This document shows, one piece after another, positions 34,921 through 44,084 of a DNA stretch of 64,000 nt (its first letter is position 1; each line of letters begins with the position of its first letter). A program made the translations under genes and the position numbers. Source of the DNA: an uncultured Lachnobacterium sp. (lineage in GTDB: Bacteria; Bacillota; Clostridia; Lachnospirales; Lachnospiraceae); contig CALAST010000079.1 in the NCBI GenBank assembly GCA_937889225.1, positions 1 through 64,000 of the forward strand. The letters run 5' to 3'. Under the pieces are notes generated by a model. It ran no database searches. It was given only the letters and a program-made list of their open reading frames with translations, and was not told the DNA's origin.

Positions 34921-36312
34921 CTATTTTACTGTCAATTGATTTTCTTCTATGCTGTCTGCATCCAGAGCAATATGGTCGTACAAGGCAACACCATACGATG
35001 TCTTGGTTGATATAATAGCATATTCTTCATTTTCATAAATAATTTTAATTTGTTTAAATACGGCGTAGCCTTTGTTAATATTATAAACCCCCACTAAAGA
35101 GTCTTTTTCGGTGCCAATTGTATATATATCAGTCGAATCCGGTATATCGACAATATCTCCTTCACTAACCTTTTCGCTGTCTACATAATAATGTGTCTCA
35201 GATTCATAATATATCGTAGGTGTGACAAATTGAGAATCTGTGCTTTCTTGAGAAGATATTGATGTCAACTGCAATCCTAATGCATCCGATTCTTCTTTTT
35301 TCGTAAAATACTCTTTCGGTATTGTAAAAAATTCCTTTGATGTAATAGCAGATTTTGGGATTTTCAGCCCTGTATCATCATTTAAAAGCAACTCAATATC
35401 AATAAAACGGTCATTGATATAGCGAATCATAGCACGTTGCAAAGAAAGATTCAAATAATAATTGCCACTTTCTTTTAAAATAGTGTAAGCGGCACTTGTC
35501 TTATAATCATCTTTACAAAACCGTATATCTACATAGCTTCCATTCTCCAATTCCTGTGCAAGACTTTCCGGAATCGGAAGCAAAATATTCCACTTTTCAC
35601 TATTGACACGTTTATAAACAGGGTCTCCCTCCGACACTTTCGTATTGGAAGTTAGAATTTTCTTCTTATACTCTTGTGTATTAAAATCATTTGCGGTAAA
35701 GTTTTCTGTAGTCTTTCCCTCATATCCATCAATCTGGTATACAATAATGCCATCTGAAGGTGAAGTTGCCTTAAAAAAGCTGCTTCCTTCCGCATTCTTT
35801 ATATCTTCTGATAGGTCAGACATAGCAAATGTATGAATTGTCTGCAAAATTTCAGAATTTAAATTGTTGTAAAACGAATAACTTTCGGAAAAATTACCGG
35901 AACTGTATGTAGTAAAAAAACTATCAATATGCGTAGAAACTTCATTTATAAGCTCTGCATTTAGTAATTGTTCGGAATAATTAGAACCGGAAATTTCTTT
36001 TGAAATACTTCCTGTTGTATCAATGGAATACACAATATCATGTACGGATACTTTCGCAGCATTTTTTACATAATAATTAATATAACCGGATTGATTTGCA
36101 TATTCCACAGTTTCATCTCTATAAATAATTCCCTGAAAGGTATAATTAGAAGCTATCGTGCCTTGTGTTACTTTATATTTTGCAACCGGAATTTTCGTAA
36201 AATAAGTAAACACATTAAATAATACATATATGATAATAATGAAAAAAACAACAAAACCAATATTGAAATTCATTGTATTTCTAAATTTAACGATATTTCG
36301 CTTTTCTGCCAA
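34921..36312 (-). CDS. HlyD-like membrane-fusion protein of the division cluster
   Basis: The 463-residue product has one N-terminal helix (about 14-40) and then an outer part with a biotinyl-lipoyl-like start (YKVTQGTIASNYTFQGIIYRDE) and a later barrel (NTKVSEGDPVYKRVNSEKWNILLPIP). This resembles HlyD/RND adaptors, but it has no ABC or outer-membrane partner nearby. It leads the yggS-sepF-ylmH-lspA order, 10 bases before yggS, and this link is common in Lachnospiraceae, so a wall or division role is possible. Not proven. Confidence 0.7.
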   Translation of the reverse strand: MAEKRNIVKFRNTMNFNIGFVVFFIIIIYVLFNVFTYFTKIPVAKYKVTQGTIASNYTFQGIIYRDETVEYANQSGYINYYVKNAAKVSVHDIVYSIDTTGSISKEISGSNYSEQLLNAELINEVSTHIDSFFTTYSSGNFSESYSFYNNLNSEILQTIHTFAMSDLSEDIKNAEGSSFFKATSPSDGIIVYQIDGYEGKTTENFTANDFNTQEYKKKILTSNTKVSEGDPVYKRVNSEKWNILLPIPESLAQELENGSYVDIRFCKDDYKTSAAYTILKESGNYYLNLSLQRAMIRYINDRFIDIELLLNDDTGLKIPKSAITSKEFFTIPKEYFTKKEESDALGLQLTSISSQESTDSQFVTPTIYYESETHYYVDSEKVSEGDIVDIPDSTDIYTIGTEKDSLVGVYNINKGYAVFKQIKIIYENEEYAIISTKTSYGVALYDHIALDADSIEENQLTVK

Positions 36313-36490
36313 AATAATTCACCTCAATTTTTTTACAATATAATCTATTCTACCACTAATTATTGGTAAAGACAAGCAATGTATAGATTCTGTTTTTCAG
36401 GAAATACTAGAAGTATCAGTAACTTGCATCGCAATTATGAAAGTACTGAATAATTATGATTATTAAATGAACTAGGAGGAAATACAAAAA

Positions 36491-36700
36491 ATGAAGTGGT
36501 TGGATAATACATTACTGACATTGGCAATTATCGGTTGTATTAACTGGGGACTTATCGGTTTTTTCCGATTTGACTTAGTTTCCTTTATTTTTGGCGATAT
36601 GACTTGGATATCCAGAATCGTCTACGCTTTGGTTGGTTTAAGCGGAATTTACATGTTAACATTTTATGGCCGCATTCGTTCTGGAATGATTGAGGAATAG
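36491..36700 (+). CDS. DUF378 small membrane protein
   Basis: The 69-residue product has two membrane helices and the DUF378 signature (LTLAIIGCINWGLIGFFRFDLVSFI then ISRIVYALVGLSGIYML, in part). AGGAGG 12 bases before ATG. Function unknown. Lone plus-strand gene amid minus-strand operons. Confidence 0.88.
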   Translation: MKWLDNTLLTLAIIGCINWGLIGFFRFDLVSFIFGDMTWISRIVYALVGLSGIYMLTFYGRIRSGMIEE

Positions 36701-36715
36701 ATGCTCGGCATACAA

Positions 36716-36744
36716 CAAAAAGGTGCTGCATTTCTGCAGCACCT
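36716..36744 (-). terminator. Terminator of the P-loop protein operon
   Basis: AGGTGCTGCA (36721-36730), a 4-base loop and TGCAGCACCT (36735-36744). On the minus strand it is followed by TTTTTG, so it ends the transcript from 36769; it converges with the DUF378 gene. Confidence 0.85.
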
Positions 36745-36768
36745 AACTATGTAATATTGCATGGATTT

Positions 36769-37191
36769 TTATAAAGCAACAATTACTTTTGCTTTTGCAC
36801 AAGCCGGTAATTCATCTTCATCTTTGGAAACACTTAAGATAAAGCGAACTTTATATTTTTCGCTGATAATATCAAGTTTTTCAATGGCTTTTGTAATTTC
36901 AGATTCTGTTTCTAAAGATGCTATGGTAAGGAAGCTGTCAAGATACATTTCTTCAAGGTCATTATCCTGTGAAATAATTCCGCTAATAAATCCTAAAAAT
37001 TCATCACAATTTGTAACCGGAAAATCCATTACATTAATAAGACGAACCTTATTATTTAATTCAAACATGTGTTTCTGGCTCTTATCTAAGTATACAACAT
37101 TACCACTTGCTGTCTGAACTGAAGCATTTACCCTTTCTAAAAGTTCTTTGGTTTTTCCCTTTCCTTTTACACCACAGATAATTTCAATCAT
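36769..37191 (-). CDS. Small P-loop protein, function unknown
   Basis: The 140-residue product begins with a P-loop, IICGVKGKGKTKELL (about 4-18), and continues with VVYLDKSQKHMFELNNKVRLINVMDF and FLTIASLETESEITKAIEKLDIISE. Similar short proteins in Clostridia are sometimes called twitching motility PilT, wrongly. AGGAGG 8 bases before ATG. It is the last gene of the minus-strand region, after a 96-base gap from the carboxypeptidase. Function unknown. Confidence 0.7.
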   Translation of the reverse strand: MIEIICGVKGKGKTKELLERVNASVQTASGNVVYLDKSQKHMFELNNKVRLINVMDFPVTNCDEFLGFISGIISQDNDLEEMYLDSFLTIASLETESEITKAIEKLDIISEKYKVRFILSVSKDEDELPACAKAKVIVAL

Positions 37192-37287
37192 GGCAAGTCC
37201 TCCTAAAATTTAAATATTGTGAAACTATTTAATCAATTATTCACTAATTAATCTAATTATAGAACATTTGTATAGAAAATACAATCA

Positions 37288-38274
37288 TTAATTCGCAAAT
37301 CGTGACAAAATCTGATTCATTAATAAATATAAATTGTATCTTCCATCTGCTTTAAATACGATACTTATAATATCATCTCCTGCCGGATTTTTGGAATAAA
37401 GCACAAGACAATAACCGGCATCATAAGTAGTTCCTGTTTTTCCGCCAATAACCGTAAAACCTTCCGGTGTGTCTACGGTATTATTTAAGTAGCGGTTGCT
37501 GTTATGGAATGTTTTTTCAACTGTTTCACCGGAAATATTCGTATAAGCACATTCATGTGAAGCTGTATTAATGATAGTTACAAACTCCTCCATTTTTAAT
37601 GCCTCATTAAAAATAAGATACATATCATATACTGTAGTATAATGTTCGTCATGTGACAAACCGCTTGGATTCATAAAATGGGAATTTGTCGCACCAATGT
37701 GTAACGCTTCCTGATTCATCACTTCCGCAAATGCTTCCACGCTTCCGGAATAATGTTCTGCTAATGCTTCTGCAGCATCATTTCCGCTGTTAAGCATTAA
37801 ACCATATAATAAATCGCGTACCGTAATATTATCGCCTGCTTTTAACCCACATACAGAAGAATCGCTTGCTTGGTCGGCAGCAGACTCACTAACGGTAACA
37901 ACGCTATTTAAATCCGCATATTTTAAAATAATATAAGCAGTCAGTACTTTTGTTGTGCTGGCAGGATATAATTTTCCAAACAAATTCTGGCTATAAAGCA
38001 CTTCTTTTTTGGTTACATTAAATACACCTGCCCCTTGTGCCACCTGAGAATCTGTTTGGTCTGTTCCAAAGTCTACATTTTGTGTGACACAAAGCTCACT
38101 TGCAAAATAGTTAGTATCGATGTCGTCTTCCACATGAATCAAAGAATTGTCATACGAATAAACATCATATGCATTGTCATAAGGAACAGATGTCTGCCCA
38201 CATCCGCCCAACAAAACAACTGCTATGCACAGTAGGCATAACAGTTGCATGAATTTTCTATTTATACATTTCAC
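37288..38274 (-). CDS. D-Ala-D-Ala carboxypeptidase lipoprotein (DacF-like, peptidase S11)
   Basis: The 328-residue protein has a lipoprotein signal (lipobox LLGGC, Cys25) and the penicillin-binding motifs Ser106-x2-Lys109 (PASTTK), Ser163-Gly-Asn (NSGND) and Lys279-Thr-Gly (GGKTGTT). It trims pentapeptide stems in the wall. The start is GTG 38274, which gives a basic n-region (KCINRK) and overlaps mgsA by 17 bases; the first ATG, eight codons on, would remove all positive charge. It lacks the C-terminal membrane-anchor domain of PBP5, being held by lipid instead. Confidence 0.9.
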   Translation of the reverse strand: MKCINRKFMQLLCLLCIAVVLLGGCGQTSVPYDNAYDVYSYDNSLIHVEDDIDTNYFASELCVTQNVDFGTDQTDSQVAQGAGVFNVTKKEVLYSQNLFGKLYPASTTKVLTAYIILKYADLNSVVTVSESAADQASDSSVCGLKAGDNITVRDLLYGLMLNSGNDAAEALAEHYSGSVEAFAEVMNQEALHIGATNSHFMNPSGLSHDEHYTTVYDMYLIFNEALKMEEFVTIINTASHECAYTNISGETVEKTFHNSNRYLNNTVDTPEGFTVIGGKTGTTYDAGYCLVLYSKNPAGDDIISIVFKADGRYNLYLLMNQILSRFAN

Positions 38275-38653
38275 GCCACTCTAAATCTCCTCTATCTAAT
38301 GCTCTAATTAACAATTCAGCCGTAGCAAGATTCGTTGCTAAAGGAATATTATGTTCGTCACATAACCGTACAATAATATTGATGTCCGGTTCGTGGGATT
38401 TTGGTCTTAGTGGGTCTCTTAAGAAAATGACCATATCGATATCGTTATGCTCAATCTGTGCACCTAATTGCTGAGAGCCCCCTAAATGCCCAGCCAGATA
38501 TTTGCGTACAGATAAATTCGCCACTTCTTCAATTAATCTTCCCGTTGTGCCTGTTGCAAAAAGTTCATGTTTTGCTAAAATTCCTCTGTAAGCAATACAG
38601 AAATTTTGCATCAGTTTTTTCTTTGCATCATGTGCAACAAGTCCTATATTCAT
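38258..38653 (-). CDS. mgsA: Methylglyoxal synthase with altered active site
   Basis: The 131-residue product fits MgsA: VAHDAKKK (His8-Asp9), ATGTTG phosphate loop (33-38), FLRDPLRPKSHEPD with Asp80, His87 and Asp90, and IPLATNLATAE. The enzyme turns dihydroxyacetone phosphate into methylglyoxal. In E. coli the catalytic base is Asp71 in GGDQQ; the same place here reads GGSQQ (Ser60), and the neighbouring SGP is AGH. Either this lineage uses another base or the protein has changed its job. It follows rodA and overlaps the carboxypeptidase gene. Confidence 0.9.
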   Translation of the reverse strand: MNIGLVAHDAKKKLMQNFCIAYRGILAKHELFATGTTGRLIEEVANLSVRKYLAGHLGGSQQLGAQIEHNDIDMVIFLRDPLRPKSHEPDINIIVRLCDEHNIPLATNLATAELLIRALDRGDLEWREMYK

Positions 38654-38667
38654 TAGTTCTCCTCCTC

Positions 38668-39786
38668 CTAATATTTTTTCGGTTGTAATCCAACATTTAG
38701 TACAAATCCCATACCCAAGAATATCGAAACAATCGATGTTAGTCCATAGCTGACAAATGGTAAAGGAATCCCTGTATTGGGGAATAAGCCGGTAGCAACA
38801 CAGATATTAACAAAACTCTGAAATCCTACTAATGCAGCCATTCCGCAGCAGATTAAACGCCCCTGTAAATCTTTTGCTCTGCTTCCAATATAAATACATT
38901 CAATTACAATTAAAAATAATAAAACAATAACAGTAGCCGTACCTACAAATCCTAATTCTTCTCCGATAACCGCAAAAATAAAGTCGGTCTGTGGTTCAAT
39001 GATATACCCCGTATTTTTCAAAGAAGCGGCTTCGGAATTGTTCAGCCCTTTCCCCCATAGCTGACCGGAACCGATTGCCATAATAGAATTTTGCTGTTGC
39101 CATGCCAAATGGGCAAACCGGTCGTCTTCCGGATAAAGCCATGCTAAAATACGCTCAATCTGATAAGGAACTTCCGTTTCTGTAGACTGTGCCAATTGCA
39201 CAACATAAACCAAAAGTACAATCGCAATCGGGACAACGATAGCCAGTACGCTTACTATTATTTTATAACTTAATCCGGCAATAAACAAGAGTACAACGAA
39301 AATAATTGAAGAAACAATCGTTGTAGAAAGGTCCGGCTGTGTAAGAATTAAAATCAGCGGAACTACTACAAGGGCAAAAGATGCTCCTATCACTTTTACA
39401 CTATTTAAATTTTCATTGTATTTGACAAAAAATGCTGCAAAAAATAATACAATTACAATTTTCGCCAATTCAGACGGCTGAAATGTAAAACTGCCTAATT
39501 TAATCCAGCGTTGTGCTCCGCCGGCAGAATGTCCAAGTGGAGATTCTACCAGCAAAAGCAAACCAATAATTCCAAAATAATAAATCCATGAGAATTTTAA
39601 TATAAAGTTGTAATCAATCAGAGACACGATTGTCATAAGAATAAGCCCCAGTACAAAACCAACTACCTGTTTGCTTTGTACGGATTCTTTTGCACTTCCA
39701 ATTATCATAATTCCAATAACGGTTAGTGCACATATATATATAATTAATTGAAAATGATAATTCTTTAGTTTGTATTGTTTTGGCAT
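38668..39786 (-). CDS. rodA: Rod-shape protein RodA (SEDS glycosyltransferase)
   Basis: The 372-residue protein has about ten membrane helices and SEDS motifs: GGAQRWIKLGSFTFQPSELAK (in part, near 88-108) with the conserved W/P/E, QPDLSTT, and PFVSYGLTS near the end. RodA polymerises peptidoglycan together with PBP2, encoded three genes upstream. A minE-minD pair lies between them. Confidence 0.95.
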   Translation of the reverse strand: MPKQYKLKNYHFQLIIYICALTVIGIMIIGSAKESVQSKQVVGFVLGLILMTIVSLIDYNFILKFSWIYYFGIIGLLLLVESPLGHSAGGAQRWIKLGSFTFQPSELAKIVIVLFFAAFFVKYNENLNSVKVIGASFALVVVPLILILTQPDLSTTIVSSIIFVVLLFIAGLSYKIIVSVLAIVVPIAIVLLVYVVQLAQSTETEVPYQIERILAWLYPEDDRFAHLAWQQQNSIMAIGSGQLWGKGLNNSEAASLKNTGYIIEPQTDFIFAVIGEELGFVGTATVIVLLFLIVIECIYIGSRAKDLQGRLICCGMAALVGFQSFVNICVATGLFPNTGIPLPFVSYGLTSIVSIFLGMGFVLNVGLQPKKY

Positions 39787-39787
39787 A

Positions 39788-39997
39788 TTAAACTCTTTTC
39801 TTATCCTGTTTTAATGTAACTTTGATTTCAAACATATCCGGTGATAAATCAAAATGTCTGCTGATAAGCGTTGAGATATCTTTTTTCAACTGAGAAATAT
39901 CACAGGCAGAATGTTCAATATTATCTGTTTCCATCATTAATTTCAAACGCTCTTTCGCTATAAAAGAAGAACGATTTTTGTTTTTACGAAAAATCAT
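39788..39997 (-). CDS. minE: Cell division topological specificity factor MinE
   Basis: The 69-residue protein has the N-terminal membrane segment (MIFRKNK), the MinD-contact helix (AKERLKLMM) and a short fold-back domain (CDISQLKKDISTLISRHFDL then MFEIKVTL). ATG 39997 follows GGAAGGAGAG and overlaps the minD end by 14 bases. MinE is usually 80-90 residues, so this is short. It stimulates MinD ATPase and keeps division at mid-cell. Confidence 0.9.
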   Translation of the reverse strand: MIFRKNKNRSSFIAKERLKLMMETDNIEHSACDISQLKKDISTLISRHFDLSPDMFEIKVTLKQDKKRV

Positions 39998-40739
39998 ACA
40001 CCATCTCTCCTTCCAAACTGATTTCATTTATCATTTGTTTGGCAAGTTGAAGATAGGTTTTTGCAGCTTTTGAACGTAAAGCCACCACCGGAATGCCCTT
40101 GTTCTGGCTAATTAGTATTTTGTTGTCATGGGAAATTGTTCCAAGGATTGGGATGTCAAACAATTCTGCAATGTCCTTTTTCGAAAGCATATGATGCTTT
40201 CTTGCCAATTTGTCATCATAATCATTGAGAATCAGGTCAACTTTTTCAATGGAACTTCCTTTTAAAATATTAAGTACTCTGCTTGCATCTTTTACGGCAG
40301 AAATTTGAGGCGTTGTCAGTAAAATTGCCCTATCTGCGACAGAAATAGCAAAGCGAAATCCTTGCTCAATCCCTGCCGGACAATCGACCAGACAATAATC
40401 AAATTCCTTTGTCAAATGATACATCAAATTTTTAAAGGCTTGCTCATATTTATCCATGGAAACGCATTTTAAGGATGCAGGAATCAGGAATAGATTTGGA
40501 AAACGCTTGTCCCGAATCAAAGCCTGATTCAATCTGCACTTACCTTCCAATAAGTCTAAAAGATTGTAATTGATACGGTCTTCTAAACCCATAACAACAT
40601 CTAAATTGCGAAGTCCCATGTCAGTATCCAACATGACAACTTTTTTATCTAACTGTGAAAGTCCTGCACCAATGTTAGCAATTGTTGTTGTCTTGCCAAC
40701 ACCGCCTTTTCCTGAAGTGAAAACAATCGTTTCACCCAT
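39984..40739 (-). CDS. minD: Septum-site ATPase MinD, short C-terminus
   Basis: The 251-residue protein has the deviant Walker A (SGKGGVGKTT, about 9-18), switch I/II text (LDTDMGLRNLDVVMGLE, DCPAGIEQGF) and the usual ParA/MinD fold. MinD binds membrane with ATP and recruits MinC and MinE. It ends ...MINEISLEGEMVYDFS; the usual C-terminal amphipathic helix (rich in Lys and Phe) is not seen. No minC is next to it: PBP2 is upstream and minE downstream. Confidence 0.93.
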   Translation of the reverse strand: MGETIVFTSGKGGVGKTTTIANIGAGLSQLDKKVVMLDTDMGLRNLDVVMGLEDRINYNLLDLLEGKCRLNQALIRDKRFPNLFLIPASLKCVSMDKYEQAFKNLMYHLTKEFDYCLVDCPAGIEQGFRFAISVADRAILLTTPQISAVKDASRVLNILKGSSIEKVDLILNDYDDKLARKHHMLSKKDIAELFDIPILGTISHDNKILISQNKGIPVVALRSKAAKTYLQLAKQMINEISLEGEMVYDFS

Positions 40740-40755
40740 GAAAATAAACCTCCTG

Positions 40756-43572
40756 TTAGTCTGTTACACTATTATTTGCGGAGCTGTTCGCTCCCTCTGC
40801 ATGTAATGCAAGAATATCTTCCAATGTATTTACCTTAAAATAATACGACAGAATATTTTTCGACACAGCCGCAGCATTGGAAGAAGAATAACCATATGCA
40901 ATACGTGTTGCAATGGAAATCTGTGGATTATCGTATGGTGCATATCCTACAAATAAAGCATGGTTTGGTCTTGTAGATACTTGCTGTGCTGTACCCGTTT
41001 TTCCGGCTACCGCAATCGTGAAGTTTTTAAAGCTTCCATTCGATTCACACATAAGTCGCATCCCATAACGAATTGCAGACCATTCATCGCCCGAAAGCGT
41101 TCCTGAAATATCTTCATATTCGGAAGCATAGCTTTCTAATACATTGCCTTCCGGGTCTACAATTTTGTTCATTAACTGATAATCGTATAATTTTCCGGTA
41201 GATACAGCTGTTACATAACGTGATAATGCAGCAGTTGTAATATTATTATTACTCTGTCCAATCGCAGCCATAACCGGATATTCTGTTGCAAGCTCTGAAG
41301 TAGCTTCTACAATTTCAAGCCCCGTTTTTTCGTTTAAACCATAAATCTCGCCATATTTTCTAAGGTTCTCAATTCCGTTTGCATCATTATAGACACCAGT
41401 ATTTTTCGTACTTAACATATGACCGACGGTATAGAAATAAATATTACACGAATCTTTGATAGCTTCCGACAAAGTCTCTTGCTGATGCGTTCCACCCGGA
41501 TATATCCAACATTTTGGTCGGTTTGTAACTTCGGTATAAACACCGGTACAATAAATCGGTGTAGAAGTTGAAATGACATTTTCAGCAAGTCCTGCTGTAG
41601 AGGTAAGCAACTTAAAGGTAGAACCCGGAGCTGTCTTTTCCTGTGTAGCATAGTTCCATTGCGGATTTGAATTGTCTTCATTTAACCCTGCATAATATTC
41701 CGCATCTACGCCATTTGCAAGTCGGTTGTTATCATAACCCGGATAACTTACCAAAGCTTTCACTTGTCCTGTATTCACATCTGTAATCACACAAGAACCT
41801 GTACATGGGTCAAGTGCAAGCTGTGCAGGCGTAATTTCGATTTGATTAATTTTTTCCAAAAGGAAATTATATGGTCGAATGTTTCCGTTATAAATTCGAT
41901 TATACGTATCATCATCATAATCCAGTACGCCTTGTTCAAACAAAAGCAAGCAAAGCTGTCTTCCAGTAATCTGATTCTTCTCTACCATATATTTGTATAC
42001 ATATTTGGAAAATTCTTTGTCAGTTGCAGCTTCTGTCTCAATATAGCTGCACAAAGCATCAAAAATTTCAGAAGTATCTGCATATTTATCACTTACATCT
42101 AATAAACTAATATCAATCCATTGTTTTGTGATGCAATAGGACAAATATTCTTTTGGACTGATTTGACCATCACGCCATTTTTTGTAAATGCTGTCGGAAG
42201 AATCAATTTCCGATGACTGAAGAACTTTATCATTTTTTAAAAGTGTAATTACATAAGTAAAGTAATCCAACATTTCTTCTGTCATTGCATTATTGACAAG
42301 TGGATTTGACGCATACAACTGATTTTTTACGGAAGCAATCGCATTACTCTGACAGGTTAAAAATGTCTGATATACTTCCTGTTCTGTAGTTGTAGCATCT
42401 TCATCATCAAATTGCATGATGTCAATGACATTATTATCAAGTAACGCAAAATATACTTCATTTACTCCAATATTGCCATTTCGTATGTTGGAATAGACAA
42501 CACCTGCAATCTCTTGTTCTAATAAAAGATAGGTCGCCTTTTGCAAATCAGCATCAATGCTCAAATACAAATCATTTCCGGCTTCCTGTTCTTTGCTGCT
42601 AATAACCTTTTTGATTCGTCCAAACGTATCAATATAAACAACCTGCTCGCCATTATGACCTCTTAAGTACGATTCATAATATTGCTCCAATCCCGCTTTT
42701 CCAATCGTATCATTTTTCGTGTAAGAATCATCTTCGGCAAATAACGTTTCATATTCAGAATCCGAAATTTTGCCGGTATATCCAATCATAGATGCAAAAT
42801 ACACGCTATCATTGTATTTTCGAATCGTATCTTCCTTAATCTCAATACCGATTAATCGGTCAGAATGTTCATTAATGTACGCAACTGTCTTATCCGACAC
42901 ATCCTGTGCAATCGTAGTTGTCTGGTATCTCGAATAATATGTGGAACGCATTGCATAACGAATAATGGTAATGCCATAAGCTGTTTCCCTCGAATAAGAA
43001 TCATCAATCTCAAAACAATTCTCATCCTTTGCAAGAAAGAGCATTACCTGTTCCGCAGTTGCATTTGCTTCATCAAAACCAAAGTCTTTATTGTATTCTA
43101 AGTCGTCATAAGAAGATTTTCCAAAAACATCGGCTAAAAAACGCTTTAACTTACTGCCTGTAACATTGAAGCTGTAACTTCCATCTTCATTTAAGTCAAT
43201 TTTAAAGTCGTTGTACAATTTTTCGCCATTTTTTGCAAGCACTTCTACAATTTCTGCCAACTGTGCATTTAGTATCTCGTTTCTATCACCGTTTTCATAA
43301 GTACCGTTGTCTGAAATGGTTACGGAATAAGCCAACTCATTGTAAGCGAGCAATTTTCCATTGCAGTCATAAATATTGCCTCTTGTAGCATTTATAGACA
43401 ACTTCTTTTCGATTTTCATCTCAAAGTTATTCTGATATGTTTTTCCGTTTACAACCTGTAACGTAAATACACGAAACAGTATCGTAACAAACATAAGCAA
43501 CATAACTGTCGAGAGTACAAATAATCGGGACTTAAAAAAACGCGAAAGAAAATCTTTTAAATCATAAATCAA
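40756..43572 (-). CDS. mrdA: Penicillin-binding protein 2 (elongasome transpeptidase)
   Basis: The 938-residue protein has a membrane anchor (about 17-40), the dimerisation domain (RGNIYDCNGKLLAYNE near 64), and the transpeptidase with Ser651-x2-Lys654 (PGSTFK), Ser708-Cys-Asn710 and Lys858-Thr-Gly860. Class B PBPs usually have 580-720 residues. The surplus is an insert of about 230 residues (roughly 350-580), acidic and without a recognised domain, between the linker and the transpeptidase; some Lachnospiraceae PBP2 are of this large kind. It works with RodA, MreC and MreD. The gene overlaps the mreD end by 11 bases. Confidence 0.93.
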   Translation of the reverse strand: MIYDLKDFLSRFFKSRLFVLSTVMLLMFVTILFRVFTLQVVNGKTYQNNFEMKIEKKLSINATRGNIYDCNGKLLAYNELAYSVTISDNGTYENGDRNEILNAQLAEIVEVLAKNGEKLYNDFKIDLNEDGSYSFNVTGSKLKRFLADVFGKSSYDDLEYNKDFGFDEANATAEQVMLFLAKDENCFEIDDSYSRETAYGITIIRYAMRSTYYSRYQTTTIAQDVSDKTVAYINEHSDRLIGIEIKEDTIRKYNDSVYFASMIGYTGKISDSEYETLFAEDDSYTKNDTIGKAGLEQYYESYLRGHNGEQVVYIDTFGRIKKVISSKEQEAGNDLYLSIDADLQKATYLLLEQEIAGVVYSNIRNGNIGVNEVYFALLDNNVIDIMQFDDEDATTTEQEVYQTFLTCQSNAIASVKNQLYASNPLVNNAMTEEMLDYFTYVITLLKNDKVLQSSEIDSSDSIYKKWRDGQISPKEYLSYCITKQWIDISLLDVSDKYADTSEIFDALCSYIETEAATDKEFSKYVYKYMVEKNQITGRQLCLLLFEQGVLDYDDDTYNRIYNGNIRPYNFLLEKINQIEITPAQLALDPCTGSCVITDVNTGQVKALVSYPGYDNNRLANGVDAEYYAGLNEDNSNPQWNYATQEKTAPGSTFKLLTSTAGLAENVISTSTPIYCTGVYTEVTNRPKCWIYPGGTHQQETLSEAIKDSCNIYFYTVGHMLSTKNTGVYNDANGIENLRKYGEIYGLNEKTGLEIVEATSELATEYPVMAAIGQSNNNITTAALSRYVTAVSTGKLYDYQLMNKIVDPEGNVLESYASEYEDISGTLSGDEWSAIRYGMRLMCESNGSFKNFTIAVAGKTGTAQQVSTRPNHALFVGYAPYDNPQISIATRIAYGYSSSNAAAVSKNILSYYFKVNTLEDILALHAEGANSSANNSVTD

Positions 43573-44083
43573 ATTTTACCGCACTCCTTTTCTCATATGC
43601 TTCTAACTTTTGATTTACTTTTAGTAAAATAAAGTATAAGAAGATTGTAATTACCATAGTGTATACTAATTCAGGAATAATGACTGCCTTTAAATAATAA
43701 AGAAATTGATATCTGCTTCGGGTAAGAAACATAAATATATAGATAACAAAATTTAAAGCAAGGTCACTTCCCGTAATTAAAAGCATTGGTAATTTGATAT
43801 CTTCCGGATAGAAACGTTTTTTGAACAGACCGTTTACATATCCGATATACATATATATTAAAGCATATACACCATAATAAAATCCGCAAAATATGTCTAT
43901 AAGAAGACCGCAAAATAACCCAAGATACATCCCCTCTTTTTTTCCTCGCATGAAGCCAAAAGAGGACACAATCACAATTAAGAGGTTTGGTGCAATCCCT
44001 GCAAATGATGCAAATTGGAAAAATGTAGTTTGCAATACAAAGCAGACTGCAACCAATATAAATAAAACTATTTTTCTCAGCAT
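43562..44083 (-). CDS. mreD: Rod-shape protein MreD
   Basis: The 173-residue protein has five or six membrane helices and the pattern of MreD (GIAPNLLIVIVSSFGFMRGKKEGMYLGLFCGLL, in part). ATG 44083 follows CAGGAGATTG; the frame extends to 44182 inside mreC and is rejected. Links MreC and PBP2/RodA in the membrane. Confidence 0.92.
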   Translation of the reverse strand: MLRKIVLFILVAVCFVLQTTFFQFASFAGIAPNLLIVIVSSFGFMRGKKEGMYLGLFCGLLIDIFCGFYYGVYALIYMYIGYVNGLFKKRFYPEDIKLPMLLITGSDLALNFVIYIFMFLTRSRYQFLYYLKAVIIPELVYTMVITIFLYFILLKVNQKLEAYEKRSAVKFDL

Positions 44084-44084
44084 G

